64,000 bases of DNA from Atlantibacter subterraneus (GCF_007570865.1 NZ_VLPS01000009.1:124001-188000), one strand, 5' to 3'; positions 29,376 through 40,520 are shown, numbered from the stretch's first letter. The notes: generated from the letters alone by a model not told the origin. Numbers and translations are program-made.

Positions 29376-31364
29376 ATGCCTTACCTGCACACCGCTGGCC
29401 CGCGCCTGTCCGCGCTGGCCCTGTTGGTCCTCGGCGCAATGCCTGCCGCTTCACTGGCGGCGGCACAGGAACAGATGACCGTCACCGCTACCGGCAATGA
29501 ACGCAGCACCTTTGAAGCGCCGATGATGGTCAGCGTAATCGACGCCGATACCCCCACCGGCCAGACCGCCTCTTCCGCCGCCGATCTGCTGCGTAAAGTG
29601 CCGGGCATTACGCTGGACGGCTCAGGCCGCACCAACGGCCAGGATATTAATCTGCGCGGCTACGACCGCCGCGGCGTACTGGTGCTGGTGGACGGCGTTC
29701 GTCAGGGCACCGACACCGGTCACCTGAACAGCACCTTTATCGACCCGGCGCTGGTGAAGCGTATTGAAGTGGTACGCGGCCCGGCGGCACAGCTGTACGG
29801 CAGCGGCGCGTTGGGCGGCGTGGTCTCCTTTGAAACCAAAGACGCCAGCGACCTGCTGTTTGACGGCCAGAACAGCGGCTACCGGGTATTCGGCACCGGC
29901 GCAACCGGCGATCGCAGCATCGGCATGGGTGCCAGCGCCTTTGGCCGCACCGACGATCTAGACGGCGTGGTGGCCTGGTCCAGCCGCGATCGCGGCGATA
30001 TCCGCCAGAGCGACGGGAAAAGCGCGCCGAATGACGAAAGCATCAACAATATGCTGGCAAAAGGCACCTGGAAAATCGACGCCGATCAGGCGCTTTCCGG
30101 CTCGCTGCGTTATTACAACAACAGCGCTCAGGAGCCGGTAAACCCACAAACTGCGGGCGAAATCACCACCAGCAATCCGCTCACCGACCGCTCGACCATT
30201 CAGCGCGATGCCCAACTGGGCTATCACCTTAATCCGCAGGGCAACGACTGGCTGGATGCTGACGCCACGGTTTACTGGTCGGAAGCGCGGATCAACGCCG
30301 AGAATCAGGACAATACCAACCCGTTCCGCAAACAGACCACCAAAGGCGGCAAGCTGGAGAACCGCTCGCGCCTGTTCACCGGCAGCGTCGCCAGCCATTT
30401 GCTGACATACGGCGGCGAGTATTACCGTCAGGAGCAGCGTCCGGGCGGCGCAACCACCGGCTTCCCGCAAGCCAATATCGATTTCAGCTCCGGCTGGCTG
30501 CAAGATGAAATGACCCTGCGCGATCTGCCGGTCTCCCTGCTGGCAGGCACCCGCTACGATAATTACCAGGGCAGCAGCGAAGGCTACGAGGATGTGAATG
30601 CCGATAAATGGTCATCCCGCGCCGGGCTGTCCATCACGCCGACCGACTGGCTGATGTTGTTCGGCTCCTATGCCCAGGCGTTCCGCGCGCCCACGATGGG
30701 CGAGATGTACAACGACGATCTGCACTTCGCCATCGGACGGTTCTACAGCAACTACTGGGTGCCGAACCCGAATCTGCGACCAGAAACCAACGAAACCCAG
30801 GAGTACGGCTTCGGCTTGCGCTTTAACGATCTGATGCTCGGTAACGATCAACTGGAATTTAAAGCCAGCTATTTTGATACCCACGCCAAAGACTATATCT
30901 CCACTACCGTGGATTTCGCCCGGGCGACCACCATGTCGTATAACGTGCCGAACGCCAAAATTTGGGGTTGGGACGTGATGGCGAAATACAGCGCCGATCT
31001 GTTCAGCCTGGACGTGGCCTATAACCGCACCCGGGGTAAAGACAGCGATACCGGTGAGTGGATCTCCAGCCTCAACCCGGATACCGTCACCACGCAGCTG
31101 GACATTCCGGTGGCGCAGAGCGGCTTCTCCGTGGGCTGGGTCGGCACCTTCGCCGATCGTTCTGACCATATCAGCAGCAGCTACAGCGAGCAGGCGGGCT
31201 ATGGCGTGAATGACTTTTACATCAGCTATCACGGCCAGCAGCAGCTACGCGGTTTAACCACCACGCTGGTGCTGGGCAACACCTTTGATAAAGAGTACTG
31301 GTCGCCGCAGGGCATCCCTCAGGATGGCCGTAACGGCAAAGTGTTTGTTAGCTATCAGTGGTAA
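29376..31364 (+). CDS. hmuR: TonB-dependent haem receptor HmuR/HemR
   Basis: 662-residue outer-membrane receptor that imports haem using TonB energy. It has a signal peptide (cut near ASLAAAQ, about residue 29), a TonB box EQMTVTATGN, a plug domain (SAADLLRKVPGITLDG, then RIEVVRGPAAQLYGSGALGG) and a 22-strand barrel ending in VFVSYQW. The haem-receptor motifs FRAP (about residue 438) and NPNL (about 464) are both present, which separates it from siderophore receptors. A GGAG site precedes the ATG. Confidence 0.94.
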   Translation: MPYLHTAGPRLSALALLVLGAMPAASLAAAQEQMTVTATGNERSTFEAPMMVSVIDADTPTGQTASSAADLLRKVPGITLDGSGRTNGQDINLRGYDRRGVLVLVDGVRQGTDTGHLNSTFIDPALVKRIEVVRGPAAQLYGSGALGGVVSFETKDASDLLFDGQNSGYRVFGTGATGDRSIGMGASAFGRTDDLDGVVAWSSRDRGDIRQSDGKSAPNDESINNMLAKGTWKIDADQALSGSLRYYNNSAQEPVNPQTAGEITTSNPLTDRSTIQRDAQLGYHLNPQGNDWLDADATVYWSEARINAENQDNTNPFRKQTTKGGKLENRSRLFTGSVASHLLTYGGEYYRQEQRPGGATTGFPQANIDFSSGWLQDEMTLRDLPVSLLAGTRYDNYQGSSEGYEDVNADKWSSRAGLSITPTDWLMLFGSYAQAFRAPTMGEMYNDDLHFAIGRFYSNYWVPNPNLRPETNETQEYGFGLRFNDLMLGNDQLEFKASYFDTHAKDYISTTVDFARATTMSYNVPNAKIWGWDVMAKYSADLFSLDVAYNRTRGKDSDTGEWISSLNPDTVTTQLDIPVAQSGFSVGWVGTFADRSDHISSSYSEQAGYGVNDFYISYHGQQQLRGLTTTLVLGNTFDKEYWSPQGIPQDGRNGKVFVSYQW

Positions 31365-31386
31365 CACCCATTATAAGGAAAACAAG

Positions 31387-32418
31387 ATGAGCCACCTGTA
31401 CCAAACCTGGCTGACGTTAAAAGCCGAAAACCCGCAAAAATATGCCCGCGATATCGCCGCGATGATGAATATCAGCGAAGCGGAGCTGACCCATGCCCGC
31501 GTCGGCCATGACGCCTGGCGCTTACAGGGCGAAATCCGCAGCATCCTGCACGCGCTGGAAAACGTCGGTGAAACCAAATGCATTTGTCGCAATGAGTATG
31601 CGGTCCATGAACAGGTGGGCCGCTTTGAAAACCAGCATCTGCAAGGCCATGCCGGGCTGGTGCTGAACCCGCGCGCCCTTGACTTGCGTCTGTTCCTCAA
31701 CCAGTGGGCGTTTGCCTTTCATATCCGCGAGGCCACTAAACACGGCGAGCGTCAGAGCATTCAGTTCTTCGATTATCAGGGCGACGCCCTGCTGAAGGTG
31801 TACACCACCGATAACACCGACTTTGACGCCTGGGCCGAAGTGCTGGCGCGGTTTATCCACGTCGATAACCCGATGCTTGATCTTCAACCCGCCGCCGACC
31901 AGCCGGAAACCGTTGAGGCAGATGCCGCTGCGGTGGAGCAGGAATGGCGCGCCATGACCGACGTGCATCAGTTCTTTATGCTGCTGAAGCGTCATAACCT
32001 CAGCCGTCAGCAGGCGTTCCGCCTGGTGAGCGACGATCTGGCCTGCCAGGTCGATACTCAGGCGCTGAGCCAGTTGTTGAATATGGCTCATGACGACGGC
32101 AACGAAATTATGATTTTCGTCGGCAACCGCGGCTGCGTGCAGATCTTTACCGGCGCGATTGAAAAAGTGCTGCCGATGCATAACTGGATCAACATCTTCA
32201 ACAAGAGCTTTACCCTGCATCTTCAGGGCGACCAGATTGCCGAAGCCTGGGTAACCCGGAAACCGGGTTCCGACGGCTACGTCACCAGCCTGGAGCTGTT
32301 CGCCGCCGACGGCACGCAAATCGCCCAGCTGTACGGCCAGCGCACCGAAGGTAACCCGGAACAGACCCAGTGGCGCAGCCAAATTGAAGCCCTGTGCCAG
32401 AAAGGGCTCGCCGCATGA
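31387..32418 (+). CDS. hmuS: Haem-degrading/trafficking protein HmuS/HemS
   Basis: 343-residue cytosolic haem-binding protein of the HemS/ChuS type, built of two similar halves, which takes haem from the importer and in ChuS-like members degrades it. The N terminus MSHLYQTWLTLKAENPQKYA and the DIAAMMNISEAEL helix are family-typical. The ATG at 31387 follows AAGGAAAAC; the frame is open upstream through the hmuR end but is not coding there. It overlaps hmuT by ATGA. Whether it degrades haem or only carries it cannot be read from the sequence. Confidence 0.92.
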   Translation: MSHLYQTWLTLKAENPQKYARDIAAMMNISEAELTHARVGHDAWRLQGEIRSILHALENVGETKCICRNEYAVHEQVGRFENQHLQGHAGLVLNPRALDLRLFLNQWAFAFHIREATKHGERQSIQFFDYQGDALLKVYTTDNTDFDAWAEVLARFIHVDNPMLDLQPAADQPETVEADAAAVEQEWRAMTDVHQFFMLLKRHNLSRQQAFRLVSDDLACQVDTQALSQLLNMAHDDGNEIMIFVGNRGCVQIFTGAIEKVLPMHNWINIFNKSFTLHLQGDQIAEAWVTRKPGSDGYVTSLELFAADGTQIAQLYGQRTEGNPEQTQWRSQIEALCQKGLAA

Positions 32419-33233
32419 AAGCCTGGCTGTTGGGTTTACTCGCCCTCCCCTGGCTGGCAATGGGCGCAGAGCAGCGGCTGATTACCATTGGCGGCGACGT
32501 GACCGAGATCGTCTATGCCCTCGACGGGCAACAGCATCTGGTGGCGCGCGACAGCACCAGCCTGTTGCCGGAAGCGGCGACCACACTGCCGGATATCGGC
32601 TATATGCGCCAGCTCAATGCCGAAGGGATCCTGGCGCTGCGTCCGACGTTAATCCTCGCCAGCAGCCAGGCGAAGCCGTCGCTGGCGCTGGAGCAGGTGG
32701 CAAACAGCGGCGCTAAGGTTGTAACCATTCCGGCGGACAACAGCCTGCAGGGCATCGACGCGAAAATCAGCGCCGTGGCCGCCGCGCTCCATAAAGAGCC
32801 GCAAGGCCGCGCTCTGCAACAGCGGTTAACCACCGCGCTGAGCGCTATTCCCCGCCAGCCGCTGGATAAAAAAGTGCTGTTTATCATGAGCCACGGTGGG
32901 ATGAGCACCATGGCGGCGGGCCAGCAAACCGCCGCCGATGCCGCCATTAATGCCGCCGGGCTGCGCAACGCCATGCAGGGCTTTACCCGCTATCAGCCGC
33001 TCTCCCAGGAAGGGGTGATTGCCAGCGCGCCGGATCTGGTGCTGGTGACCCGCGACGGTATCCGCACGCTGGGCGGCGAGGAGCAACTCTGGGCGTTGCC
33101 CGGGCTTGCCCATACCCCAGCCGGGAAACAGCGCCAGCTGATGGTGGTGGATGATATGGCGCTGCTCGGCTTCGGCATTCGCACTCCGCAGGCGATTGCC
33201 GAGCTGCGCCAGCGCGCGGAAACTCTGCCGTGA
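32415..33233 (+). CDS. hmuT: Periplasmic haem-binding protein HmuT
   Basis: 272-residue substrate-binding protein of the haem ABC importer. The signal peptide is MKAWLLGLLALPWLAMGA; the mature part shows the class III binding-protein fold, starting with EQRLITIGGDVTEIVYALDG and containing RPTLILASSQAKPSLALEQV. The start at 32415 overlaps the hmuS stop (ATGA); a start 7 codons earlier would put a charged stretch before the signal peptide. It overlaps hmuU by GTGA. Confidence 0.93.
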   Translation: MKAWLLGLLALPWLAMGAEQRLITIGGDVTEIVYALDGQQHLVARDSTSLLPEAATTLPDIGYMRQLNAEGILALRPTLILASSQAKPSLALEQVANSGAKVVTIPADNSLQGIDAKISAVAAALHKEPQGRALQQRLTTALSAIPRQPLDKKVLFIMSHGGMSTMAAGQQTAADAAINAAGLRNAMQGFTRYQPLSQEGVIASAPDLVLVTRDGIRTLGGEEQLWALPGLAHTPAGKQRQLMVVDDMALLGFGIRTPQAIAELRQRAETLP

Positions 33234-34219
33234 CGGCACGCCGCGCCATGCTGGCCATGATGCTGGGGCTGATCGCGCTTTCGCTGCTGGCCGCCAGCCT
33301 GGGTGCCATGCGCCTGCCGCTCAGCATCCTGTGGTGCAATGGCGACGGCTGGCTGCGGGAAATCTGGTGGACTATCCGCCTGCCGCGCGTGCTGCTGGCG
33401 TCGCTGATTGGCGCGGCGCTGGCGCTTTCCGGCTGTGTGATGCAGGGGCTGTTTCGCAATCCGCTGGCCGACCCGGGGTTGCTGGGGATCAGCAGCGGCG
33501 CGGCGCTGGCGGTCGGGTTTTACGTGGTGCTGCCATTTAGCCTGACGGGATTTTTAGTACTCTACGCGCCGATGATCGCCGCGTTTATCGGCAGCCTGGC
33601 GGTTACGGCGGCGATTTTTGTGCTCAGCCAGCGCCACGATAACACCCTGTCGCGCCTGCTGCTGGTGGGGATTGCCATCAACGCCCTGTGCGGCGCGGCG
33701 GTGGGCGTGCTTTCCTGGTTAAGCAACGACGCCCAGTTGCGCCAGCTGTCGCTGTGGGGCATGGGCAGCCTCGGGCAGGCGCAGTGGTCAACCCTGCTGG
33801 CGGCGGCCTCATTAACGCTCCCCGCGTCGCTGCTGATCTGGCGGCTGGCGCGGCGGCTTAACCTGCTACAGCTCGGCGATGAAGAGGCCCACTATCTGGG
33901 CGTCGATGTCCAGCACACCCAGCGCCAGTTGCTGATCCTTAGCGCGCTGCTGGTGGCGGGCGCAGTGGCGATCAGCGGCGTGATTGGGTTTATCGGCCTG
34001 GTGGTGCCGCACCTGGTGCGGCTGTGGCTGGGGTCCGATCACCGGGCGCTGGTGCCTGGCTCAATGCTGGCGGGGGCCATGCTGCTGCTGTGCGCTGATA
34101 CCCTGGCGCGCACGCTGGTGGCGCCGGCGGAAATGCCGGTGGGCCTGCTGACCAGTTTGCTGGGCGGCCCGTGGTTTTTATGGATGATTTTCCGTCGCCG
34201 GGGAGGCGTGGATGGATAA
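33230..34219 (+). CDS. hmuU: Haem ABC transporter permease HmuU
   Basis: 329-residue FecCD-family inner-membrane permease with about ten helices. Family segments are [37 protein letters not shown] and [20 protein letters not shown]. It starts with GTG at 33230, overlapping the hmuT stop, and overlaps hmuV by 8 bases, so T-U-V are translationally coupled. Confidence 0.95.
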   Translation: MTARRAMLAMMLGLIALSLLAASLGAMRLPLSILWCNGDGWLREIWWTIRLPRVLLASLIGAALALSGCVMQGLFRNPLADPGLLGISSGAALAVGFYVVLPFSLTGFLVLYAPMIAAFIGSLAVTAAIFVLSQRHDNTLSRLLLVGIAINALCGAAVGVLSWLSNDAQLRQLSLWGMGSLGQAQWSTLLAAASLTLPASLLIWRLARRLNLLQLGDEEAHYLGVDVQHTQRQLLILSALLVAGAVAISGVIGFIGLVVPHLVRLWLGSDHRALVPGSMLAGAMLLLCADTLARTLVAPAEMPVGLLTSLLGGPWFLWMIFRRRGGVDG

Positions 34220-34991
34220 CTGCCTGCAGGCGCAACGCCTTACGCTGACGCGCAATGGACGCCATCTGGTGAATGACGTCTCGCTGAGTCTGGAACCGGG
34301 CGAATTAGTGACGCTAATCGGCCCCAACGGCGCGGGTAAATCAACCCTGCTGCGGATGTTGACCGGCTTTCTTGCGCCCAGCCAGGGTGAGTGCGTTCTC
34401 GATGGTCAATCCCTTAATGACTGGCATAAAGACGCCCTGTCGCGCCAGCGGGCGGTCATGCGCCAGAACAGCCAGCTGGCGTTTTCCTGGCCGGTTGAGG
34501 AGATTATCGCCATGGGCCGCGCGCCCTGGGGCGAATCGGCGAAACAGGAAACGATTAATCAGGTGATGGCGCTGACCGGCTGCGACAGTCTGCGCGGTCG
34601 CGATTATTGTCAGCTTTCCGGCGGCGAGCAGCAGCGGGTACAGTTGGCGCGGGCGCTGGCCCAGCTCTGGCATCACGATGGTCCACGCGGCTGGCTGTTT
34701 CTTGATGAGCCGACGTCGGCGCTGGATTTGTACCATCAGCAGCATCTGCTGCGCCTGCTGCATCAGCTGACGCGAGCGGGCAAGCTGCACGTATGCGTGG
34801 TGTTGCACGATCTGAATCTGGCGGCGCTGTGGGCCGACCGCATTTTGTTAATGCATCAGGGGAAACTGGTCGCCAGCGGATCGCCCTGGCAGGTGCTGGA
34901 AGAAAACACCCTGCGCCGCTGGTATCAGGCGGATGTCCGGGTGCGACCGCACCCGGAACAAAACACGCCGCAGGTTTTTTTGCGCCCGTGA
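34212..34991 (+). CDS. hmuV: Haem ABC transporter ATPase HmuV
   Basis: 259-residue ABC ATPase. Walker A is GPNGAGKST (about residues 37-45), the signature is [15 protein letters not shown], Walker B is [12 protein letters not shown], and the H-loop segment [15 protein letters not shown] is typical of iron/haem/B12 importers. It is the last gene of hemP-hmuRSTUV. Its TGA abuts the convergent selO stop with no spacer (palindrome TGATCA at 34989-34994), so no terminator separates them. Confidence 0.95.
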   Translation: MDNCLQAQRLTLTRNGRHLVNDVSLSLEPGELVTLIGPNGAGKSTLLRMLTGFLAPSQGECVLDGQSLNDWHKDALSRQRAVMRQNSQLAFSWPVEEIIAMGRAPWGESAKQETINQVMALTGCDSLRGRDYCQLSGGEQQRVQLARALAQLWHHDGPRGWLFLDEPTSALDLYHQQHLLRLLHQLTRAGKLHVCVVLHDLNLAALWADRILLMHQGKLVASGSPWQVLEENTLRRWYQADVRVRPHPEQNTPQVFLRP

Positions 34992-36437
34992 TCAGCTGGA
35001 GCAGCTTACCTCCAGCCGTTTTCCCCAGTCCGGTGGACGACGGCTGTACTCATCGTCACGGTCGGCAAACGGCTGGCGCAACGCCTCGCTCAGGCGCAGC
35101 ATCTCACTGGCGTCGCCCTGCTCTGCGGCTTCTATCGCGCGCTGCGCTAAGTAGTTGCGCAACACAACCGCCGGGTTGACCGCTTTCATCGCCGCCTGAC
35201 GCACCTCGTCGGCAACCTCTTCCTGCTGAAGCCGTGCGCGGTAGCGGCCAAACCAGCCGTCAAATCCGGCGCGATCGATAAACTCATCGCGCAGCGGCGA
35301 GGCGGCAGAGTGCTGTTCGGTTTCGCTGAGCATCCTGAAGGTGCGGGTAAAATCGCTGCCTTCGCGCTGCATAATCGCTAACAGTTCATTCAGCAGTTCG
35401 TTATCGCCGCGCTGCTGGGTCATCAGCCCCAGTTTGGCGCGCATCAGTGCGCCGTAATCCCGCAGCAAGACCTCCTGATAGCTGTCCAGCAGCGCGTTAA
35501 GCCGATCGGCGCTGACGAACGGCGCGAAGGTTTGCGCCAGCCGCTGCAGGTTCCACAAGCCTACCGCCGGCTGGTTATCGAAAGCATAGCGCCCCTGGTA
35601 ATCAGAATGATTGCAGATAAAACGCGGCTGCCAGTCGTCCATAAAGCCATACGGACCGTAATCGATGGTCAGGCCGAGGATCGACATGTTGTCGGTGTTC
35701 ATCACGCCATGGCTGAATCCGACTGCCTGCCAGCGCGCGATCAGCGCCGCAGTGCGGACAACCACCTGCTCAAGAAACAGCGCCAGCCGATCCGGTTCAT
35801 CTACTAACGCCGGGAAATGGTGGCGAATTACGTATTCCGCCAGCTGCTGCACCCTTTCCGGTTCACGCCGGTAATAAAAATGTTCAAAGTGGCCGAAGCG
35901 CACATGGCTTTCGGCGATACGCATCAGCATCGCGCCGCGTTCGGCGGTTTCGCGGTAGACCGGCGTATCGCTGGTAACAATGCTTAACGCGCGGGTGGTG
36001 GGGATCCCCAGATAATGCATCGCTTCACTGGCAAGGCACTCGCGCAGCGTGGAGCGGATCACCGCCCGGCCATCGCCCATGCGGGAATACGGCGTCAGAC
36101 CCGCACCTTTAAGATGCCAGTCGAACCGCCGCCCGTCGGAAAGCTGCTGCTCGCCAAGCAGGATGCCGCGCCCGTCGCCGAGCTGCCCTGCCCAGACGCC
36201 AAACTGATGGCCGCTGTAAACCTGCGCCAGCGGCGACATGCCCGGTAGCAGCGCTTCTCCGCCCCAGACGCCCGCGCTACCCTGATAATCAAACAGAGAA
36301 TCGGGCAGTTCCAGCGATTGCGCCAGTTGGGGGTTATGCCAGAACAAACGCGCATTGCTCAGCGGCGTCGGCGAGAGCTCGCTGTAAAAGCCGGGTAGCT
36401 CGTCACGCCAGGTAGTAATAAATTTTGGATTTTTCAT
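34992..36437 (-). CDS. selO: Protein adenylyltransferase SelO (YdiU)
   Basis: 481-residue pseudokinase that transfers AMP to Ser/Thr/Tyr of target proteins, linked to redox homeostasis. Family segments are [32 protein letters not shown], the inverted-kinase [22 protein letters not shown], and the C-terminal VSCSS that holds the regulatory cysteine (Sec in the vertebrate form). The start [16 protein letters not shown] follows AGGAG. It is convergent with hmuV. Confidence 0.95.
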   Translation of the reverse strand: MKNPKFITTWRDELPGFYSELSPTPLSNARLFWHNPQLAQSLELPDSLFDYQGSAGVWGGEALLPGMSPLAQVYSGHQFGVWAGQLGDGRGILLGEQQLSDGRRFDWHLKGAGLTPYSRMGDGRAVIRSTLRECLASEAMHYLGIPTTRALSIVTSDTPVYRETAERGAMLMRIAESHVRFGHFEHFYYRREPERVQQLAEYVIRHHFPALVDEPDRLALFLEQVVVRTAALIARWQAVGFSHGVMNTDNMSILGLTIDYGPYGFMDDWQPRFICNHSDYQGRYAFDNQPAVGLWNLQRLAQTFAPFVSADRLNALLDSYQEVLLRDYGALMRAKLGLMTQQRGDNELLNELLAIMQREGSDFTRTFRMLSETEQHSAASPLRDEFIDRAGFDGWFGRYRARLQQEEVADEVRQAAMKAVNPAVVLRNYLAQRAIEAAEQGDASEMLRLSEALRQPFADRDDEYSRRPPDWGKRLEVSCSS

Positions 36438-36501
36438 CAGGCCTCCTGCTTCCAGTGTAGTGCCTGACGAAAAGTTTAAACACGGGTTAACCTGAGGGTT
36501 A

Positions 36502-37218
36502 TTACCGATTGCGCAACAAGAACAGTAGCGCTTCGGGTTCCATCACTGGCCACAGGTTACCCTGCATGGCGTGGAAACGCAGATTAATCGCTTTCTGCCT
36601 TGCGCTTTCAGAGTCGATACCAGTGATGATCATGGTATGACAAAAGGGTGCGACCTGATCGACGATAGCCTTCATAAACGGCTCGAATGAGTGCTCAGCG
36701 ATGCGTTTATGAATAAAAAATTTATCCATAATAATGCGCTTAAACAGACGGTCGAATATTGAACGTGTGGTCGCCACGCCGGCACCAAAATTTGCCAGTA
36801 CCAGCGGATAGCGGCGAGAAAACGTCAGTAGCGAAAGATTATCTTTGCCATCATTTAATGCAGGGTAATTCTCACTGATAGTGAATTCCAGAAAAGGAAG
36901 TTGTGCCAGACGCGCGGCCAGTTTTTCATTGCTTAAAATAACCGCGACGTGGACGGCATTTATATTTATCCAGGCACAAAGACCATGATTTATAAAATGG
37001 ATGCGGAATTGTTCCAGCAGTGCGAGTTTCTCATAAAATAGTATTAACTGTTCATCATCACTAATGCGTGGAATAACCAGATCCGTAGGAATACGGATAT
37101 CGCCCTCGCGCGACGCGAAGTTGGCTATCACCTCTACTCCAAGCAGTGCGCTGTTTGCTTTCCTGATCGGCTGGAATAGTAGCGTTGACTGATAATCTTT
37201 ATCGAGTGAAATAATCAT
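36502..37218 (-). CDS. ydiV: YdiV, degenerate EAL-domain anti-FlhDC factor
   Basis: 238-residue protein with the EAL fold but without catalytic residues: the EAL signature position reads GVEVIANF and metal ligands are missing, so no cyclic-di-GMP hydrolysis is expected. E. coli and Salmonella YdiV bind FlhD and block activation of flagellar genes, and help deliver FlhDC to ClpXP. Segments such as [20 protein letters not shown] and [15 protein letters not shown] parallel E. coli YdiV. An ACAGGT site precedes the ATG. Its presence suggests a motile or formerly motile host. Confidence 0.88.
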   Translation of the reverse strand: MIISLDKDYQSTLLFQPIRKANSALLGVEVIANFASREGDIRIPTDLVIPRISDDEQLILFYEKLALLEQFRIHFINHGLCAWININAVHVAVILSNEKLAARLAQLPFLEFTISENYPALNDGKDNLSLLTFSRRYPLVLANFGAGVATTRSIFDRLFKRIIMDKFFIHKRIAEHSFEPFMKAIVDQVAPFCHTMIITGIDSESARQKAINLRFHAMQGNLWPVMEPEALLFLLRNR

Positions 37219-37565
37219 ATTACCTGTCCCATTAACTGGGTAATAAACGGCATCCCTCCGCTCGCAGGGCTATGCTGAACACGGTTACACGTATCCGGGT
37301 AAAACACACATCTTGACTGGAATCGTTGATGCATTGCGTGCACTTTCAGGTGCCAGTGTAACTAAGATAGCCTGGGAATCATAATAGAGTTAACGTTGCG
37401 TAAATATATTTAATTTATCGTTACTGAGTACACGTAACTATAACTACCAATATTTGTACCTTGATATTAAATGGAGGCAAACTCACCCATTTGCGATATG
37501 GATTAATCTGATTTGCCTGCTAAGGATCGTAAATTAAACGTAAGAATATATCGCGGGTTCGCTGG
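37219..37565. other. Gene-free gap between ydiV and nlpC
   Basis: 347 AT-rich bases with no ORF longer than about 11 codons that has a ribosome site. It presumably holds the ydiV promoter. I see no clear repeat or terminator. Confidence 0.5.
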
Positions 37566-38030
37566 CTAGATGCGTCTGGCTTGCCAGAATTTCTTATTCC
37601 AGTACACATTATCCAGCGATGATTTAATCACGCCCTGGCTGGTGGAAGCATGGATAAATTGATTGTCGGTGTCATAGATACCGACGTGCAAGCCATTCTC
37701 CCCGGACCCGGTTTTAAAGAAAACCAGATCCCCTGGCAGCAGTTCGTCTTTATCAATGCGGGTGCCGATTTCGGCTTGTTCGCTGGTTTGCCGGGGCAAG
37801 CGTAACGCAAAACGGTCGCGGAAGGTGACTAACACAAAGGCGGAACAATCGACGCCGTGGCGGCTCATGCCGCCGTAGCGGTACGGCGTGCCGTGCCAGG
37901 TGCGAAGCTGGTCATTAAGCTCGGCGATGACGGTAATTGAATCCGACAGCCGCGCGTTTGGCGGCGGCGCATGATGGTGCCCACAGCCCGCCAGTAATAA
38001 TGTTGCGATTACAATGATCCACATCCGCAT
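37566..38030 (-). CDS. nlpC: NlpC/P60 lipoprotein NlpC
   Basis: 154-residue lipoprotein cysteine peptidase. The signal ends in the lipobox LLAGC (Cys16). The NlpC/P60 domain has the catalytic Cys62 in GVDCSAFV and histidines in GLHVGIY and FIHASTS. The family cleaves D-iso-Glu-mDAP or similar bonds in peptide stems; the exact E. coli substrate is not settled. The gene lies downstream of btuD on the same strand, as in E. coli. Confidence 0.95.
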   Translation of the reverse strand: MRMWIIVIATLLLAGCGHHHAPPPNARLSDSITVIAELNDQLRTWHGTPYRYGGMSRHGVDCSAFVLVTFRDRFALRLPRQTSEQAEIGTRIDKDELLPGDLVFFKTGSGENGLHVGIYDTDNQFIHASTSQGVIKSSLDNVYWNKKFWQARRI

Positions 38031-38113
38031 TTTTCAGGCACATCCTCTAGCCTTTATTCCCGGAAGGTAATTTAGCGTGAGCCGCCAGCCGTGGCAAGAC
38101 GCGTTCCGTTAAC

Positions 38114-38860
38114 TCATGGGCAGATCAACAGCGTGTGCCCATCCACCGCCACGCGTTGGAAATCAATGCCATAAACCGGATTCAGGTGCTTTGGGGTCAT
38201 CACGTCGCTGCTTAAGCCCTGAGCAATCATTTTCCCATTTTGCAGCAGCCAGACGCGATGAGCGCGTCGCAGGGTATGGTTGAGGTCGTGGCTGCTCATC
38301 ACCACGCTGACACCCTGTTGGCACAGCTGGTGCAATAATGCATCCAGCGCCGCCTGTTGCGCCACATCCAGGCTATTCATCGGTTCATCCAGCAGCAGTA
38401 ATGCGCCATGGGGATTATCACGTGGATGAATTTGCAGGATCACAGCGGCAAGGCGCACCCGCTGCCATTCGCCACCGGAGAGTTGATTGACGGGCCGGGT
38501 GAGTTTACTGGTCAGCCACAGGGCGTCGGTGATCTCGTTAAGCAGCGCGTCGTCGGTGACGCCGTGGCGGTGCAGCGCCAGATAATGCCAGACCGGCATG
38601 GCGAACGGCGGCGTTTGCTGCTGAGTGAGCCAGGCGCGGTGTCGCGCCAGCGCCTCGCCCTGCCACTGATGCAGCGGCGATCCCAAAAAGGCGATTGTCC
38701 CGGCGGGCTGGCGCATGCCCGCCAGCCCGGCGAGCAGCGTGCTTTTCCCGGCACCGTTAGGGCCTACCAGGTGCAGCCACTCGCCTTTGCGGATTTCAGC
38801 GGTGACGGGGCCGATTCTCCCCGGCTCCTGCACCGCCTCCAGCGACATCAGTACGGTCAT
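38114..38860 (-). CDS. btuD: Vitamin B12 ABC transporter ATPase BtuD
   Basis: 248-residue ATPase of the BtuCDF cobalamin importer. Walker A is GPNGAGKST (about residues 34-42), the signature is [14 protein letters not shown], and Walker B is [12 protein letters not shown]. Its start overlaps the btuE stop by one base. The order btuC-btuE-btuD-nlpC is that of E. coli. Confidence 0.97.
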   Translation of the reverse strand: MTVLMSLEAVQEPGRIGPVTAEIRKGEWLHLVGPNGAGKSTLLAGLAGMRQPAGTIAFLGSPLHQWQGEALARHRAWLTQQQTPPFAMPVWHYLALHRHGVTDDALLNEITDALWLTSKLTRPVNQLSGGEWQRVRLAAVILQIHPRDNPHGALLLLDEPMNSLDVAQQAALDALLHQLCQQGVSVVMSSHDLNHTLRRAHRVWLLQNGKMIAQGLSSDVMTPKHLNPVYGIDFQRVAVDGHTLLICP

Positions 38861-39411
38861 TACTTCGCCAGCGCCAGTTTGATTGCTTCCATGACAATCG
38901 GATCTTCCGGCGTCATATCCGGCGAGAAGCGCTGGACCACCTGGCCGTCACGCCCTACCAGGAATTTTTCAAAGTTCCACAGGATGTCGTCCAGGTACAG
39001 CGGCGCGCGGCCTTTGCTCGCCATACGCTCGTAAAAGCCGCTGGCTTCCGGCGCAACGGCAGTCGGCGCGGCGTCGATCAGTTTCTGATACAGCGGATGA
39101 CGGTTTTCGCCGTTGACGTCGATTTTGCTGAACATCGGGAAAGTCACGCCGTAAGTGGTGCTACAAAACGTTTTGATCTCTTCTTCGCTGCCAGGCTCCT
39201 GGCCGAGGAACTGATTACAGGGGAAACCGAGCACCGAGAAGCCCTGGTCTCGCCAGGCCTTGTGGATATTCTCCAGTTGTTCATACTGCGGCGTCAGGCC
39301 GCATTTGGAGGCGACGTTGACGATCAGCAGCACGTTGCCGCGCCATGGCTCGAGTGTGGTGGACACGCCGTCAATGGTAATCACGTCAGTGTTCAAAATG
39401 TCGTTATGCAT
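38860..39411 (-). CDS. btuE: Thioredoxin/glutathione peroxidase BtuE
   Basis: 183-residue peroxidase of the glutathione peroxidase family with cysteine in place of selenocysteine: Cys37 in [16 protein letters not shown], with the partner motifs [12 protein letters not shown] and [12 protein letters not shown]. Despite its place between btuC and btuD it is not needed for B12 transport in E. coli. It lies 30 bases after btuC. Confidence 0.96.
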   Translation of the reverse strand: MHNDILNTDVITIDGVSTTLEPWRGNVLLIVNVASKCGLTPQYEQLENIHKAWRDQGFSVLGFPCNQFLGQEPGSEEEIKTFCSTTYGVTFPMFSKIDVNGENRHPLYQKLIDAAPTAVAPEASGFYERMASKGRAPLYLDDILWNFEKFLVGRDGQVVQRFSPDMTPEDPIVMEAIKLALAK

Positions 39412-39441
39412 AGCAACCTCATTATAATGGTGTGATGTTTT

Positions 39442-40419
39442 TTACCGGGCTTTTAATAATAGCCAGATAAATACTGGCGCGCCGAGAGAAGCGGTAACAA
39501 CGCCGATGGGCAGTTCCGCCGACGACAGCGCCAGCCGCGCGATCACGTCGGCCAGTAGCAGTACTGCCGCCCCGGCGGCCATGCAGGCGGGAAGCAGCAC
39601 CCGGTAATCCGTCAGTCCGCAAAGCCGCAGCACGTGTGGGATCACCAGGCCGATAAAGCCAATCGACCCCGCCAGCGCGACGCTGATCCCCACCAGCCAG
39701 CCGGTGGCGATAACCAGCAGGTTGCGCCACAGCCAGACCGGCAACCCTAATTGTCGGGCGGACATTTCCCCCAGCGCCAGCACGTTAAGCGGATGCGACT
39801 GGCGGCAGACCCAGACCATCACCGGGATCAGCGCCAGCATCAGCCAGCCCTGACGCCAGTCGACGCCGCCGAAACCGCCCATCATCCAGTACATCAGCTG
39901 GCGTAAATCAAGGCTGGTGCTGAAATAGACCGCCCAGGTCATCAGAGCGCTGCATATGATGCCCAGCGCCACGCCAGCCAGCAGCAGTCGGCTATTGGAG
40001 AGATGGCGTCTGGCGAAGCGCAGCAGAATAAGCGTGATCAGCAGCGCGCCCGCGATAGCGCACAGGCTGAGGGCCCAGCCTGGCAGCACGCCCTGACCCA
40101 GTAAAATTGCCGCGATTAGCCCGACGCCCGCGCCGTTCGAGACGCCGAGCAGGCCCGGCTCCGCCAGCGGGTTTTCGAACAGCGCTTGAAGAATAGCGCC
40201 GCATAGCGCCAGCGACCCGCCCACCGCCATGACCGCCAGGGTGCGCGGCAGGCGAATTTGCCAGACGAACAGCTGGCCGGTGGGCGAAAACCAGTCGCCG
40301 GGGCCGATCCACATATCCCCTGCGCACAGACTGATCAGCGCCCCTGCCAGTAGCAGCAGCGTCAGCGTGGTGAGCCAGCTTCGTTCCCGTCGGCGTTGTG
40401 CCTGTATCAATGAATGCAT
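39442..40419 (-). CDS. btuC: Vitamin B12 ABC transporter permease BtuC
   Basis: 325-residue FecCD-family permease with ten helices. Family segments are [39 protein letters not shown] and [20 protein letters not shown]. It is paralogous to HmuU in this window. It lies after ihfA with a bidirectional terminator between them. Confidence 0.97.
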   Translation of the reverse strand: MHSLIQAQRRRERSWLTTLTLLLLAGALISLCAGDMWIGPGDWFSPTGQLFVWQIRLPRTLAVMAVGGSLALCGAILQALFENPLAEPGLLGVSNGAGVGLIAAILLGQGVLPGWALSLCAIAGALLITLILLRFARRHLSNSRLLLAGVALGIICSALMTWAVYFSTSLDLRQLMYWMMGGFGGVDWRQGWLMLALIPVMVWVCRQSHPLNVLALGEMSARQLGLPVWLWRNLLVIATGWLVGISVALAGSIGFIGLVIPHVLRLCGLTDYRVLLPACMAAGAAVLLLADVIARLALSSAELPIGVVTASLGAPVFIWLLLKAR

Positions 40420-40480
40420 AAATAAAATGAATGGCTTACAGAGAGGATTGATTCTACGGTGCCCTGACGGGCAGGCAAAG

Positions 40481-40508
40481 AAAAAAGGCCGCGCAATGCG
40501 GCCTTTTT
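40481..40508. terminator. Terminator between ihfA and btuC
   Basis: GGCCGC-GCAAT-GCGGCC with A runs on the left and T runs on the right, so it is U-rich in both directions. It ends the pheST-ihfA transcript (minus strand). Confidence 0.88.
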
Positions 40509-40520
40509 AATTACGTCAGA

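Noticed and set aside
36502-37218. Reading ydiV as an active cyclic-di-GMP phosphodiesterase
   Set aside because: The EAL signature and metal ligands are not present; it matches the degenerate anti-FlhDC type.
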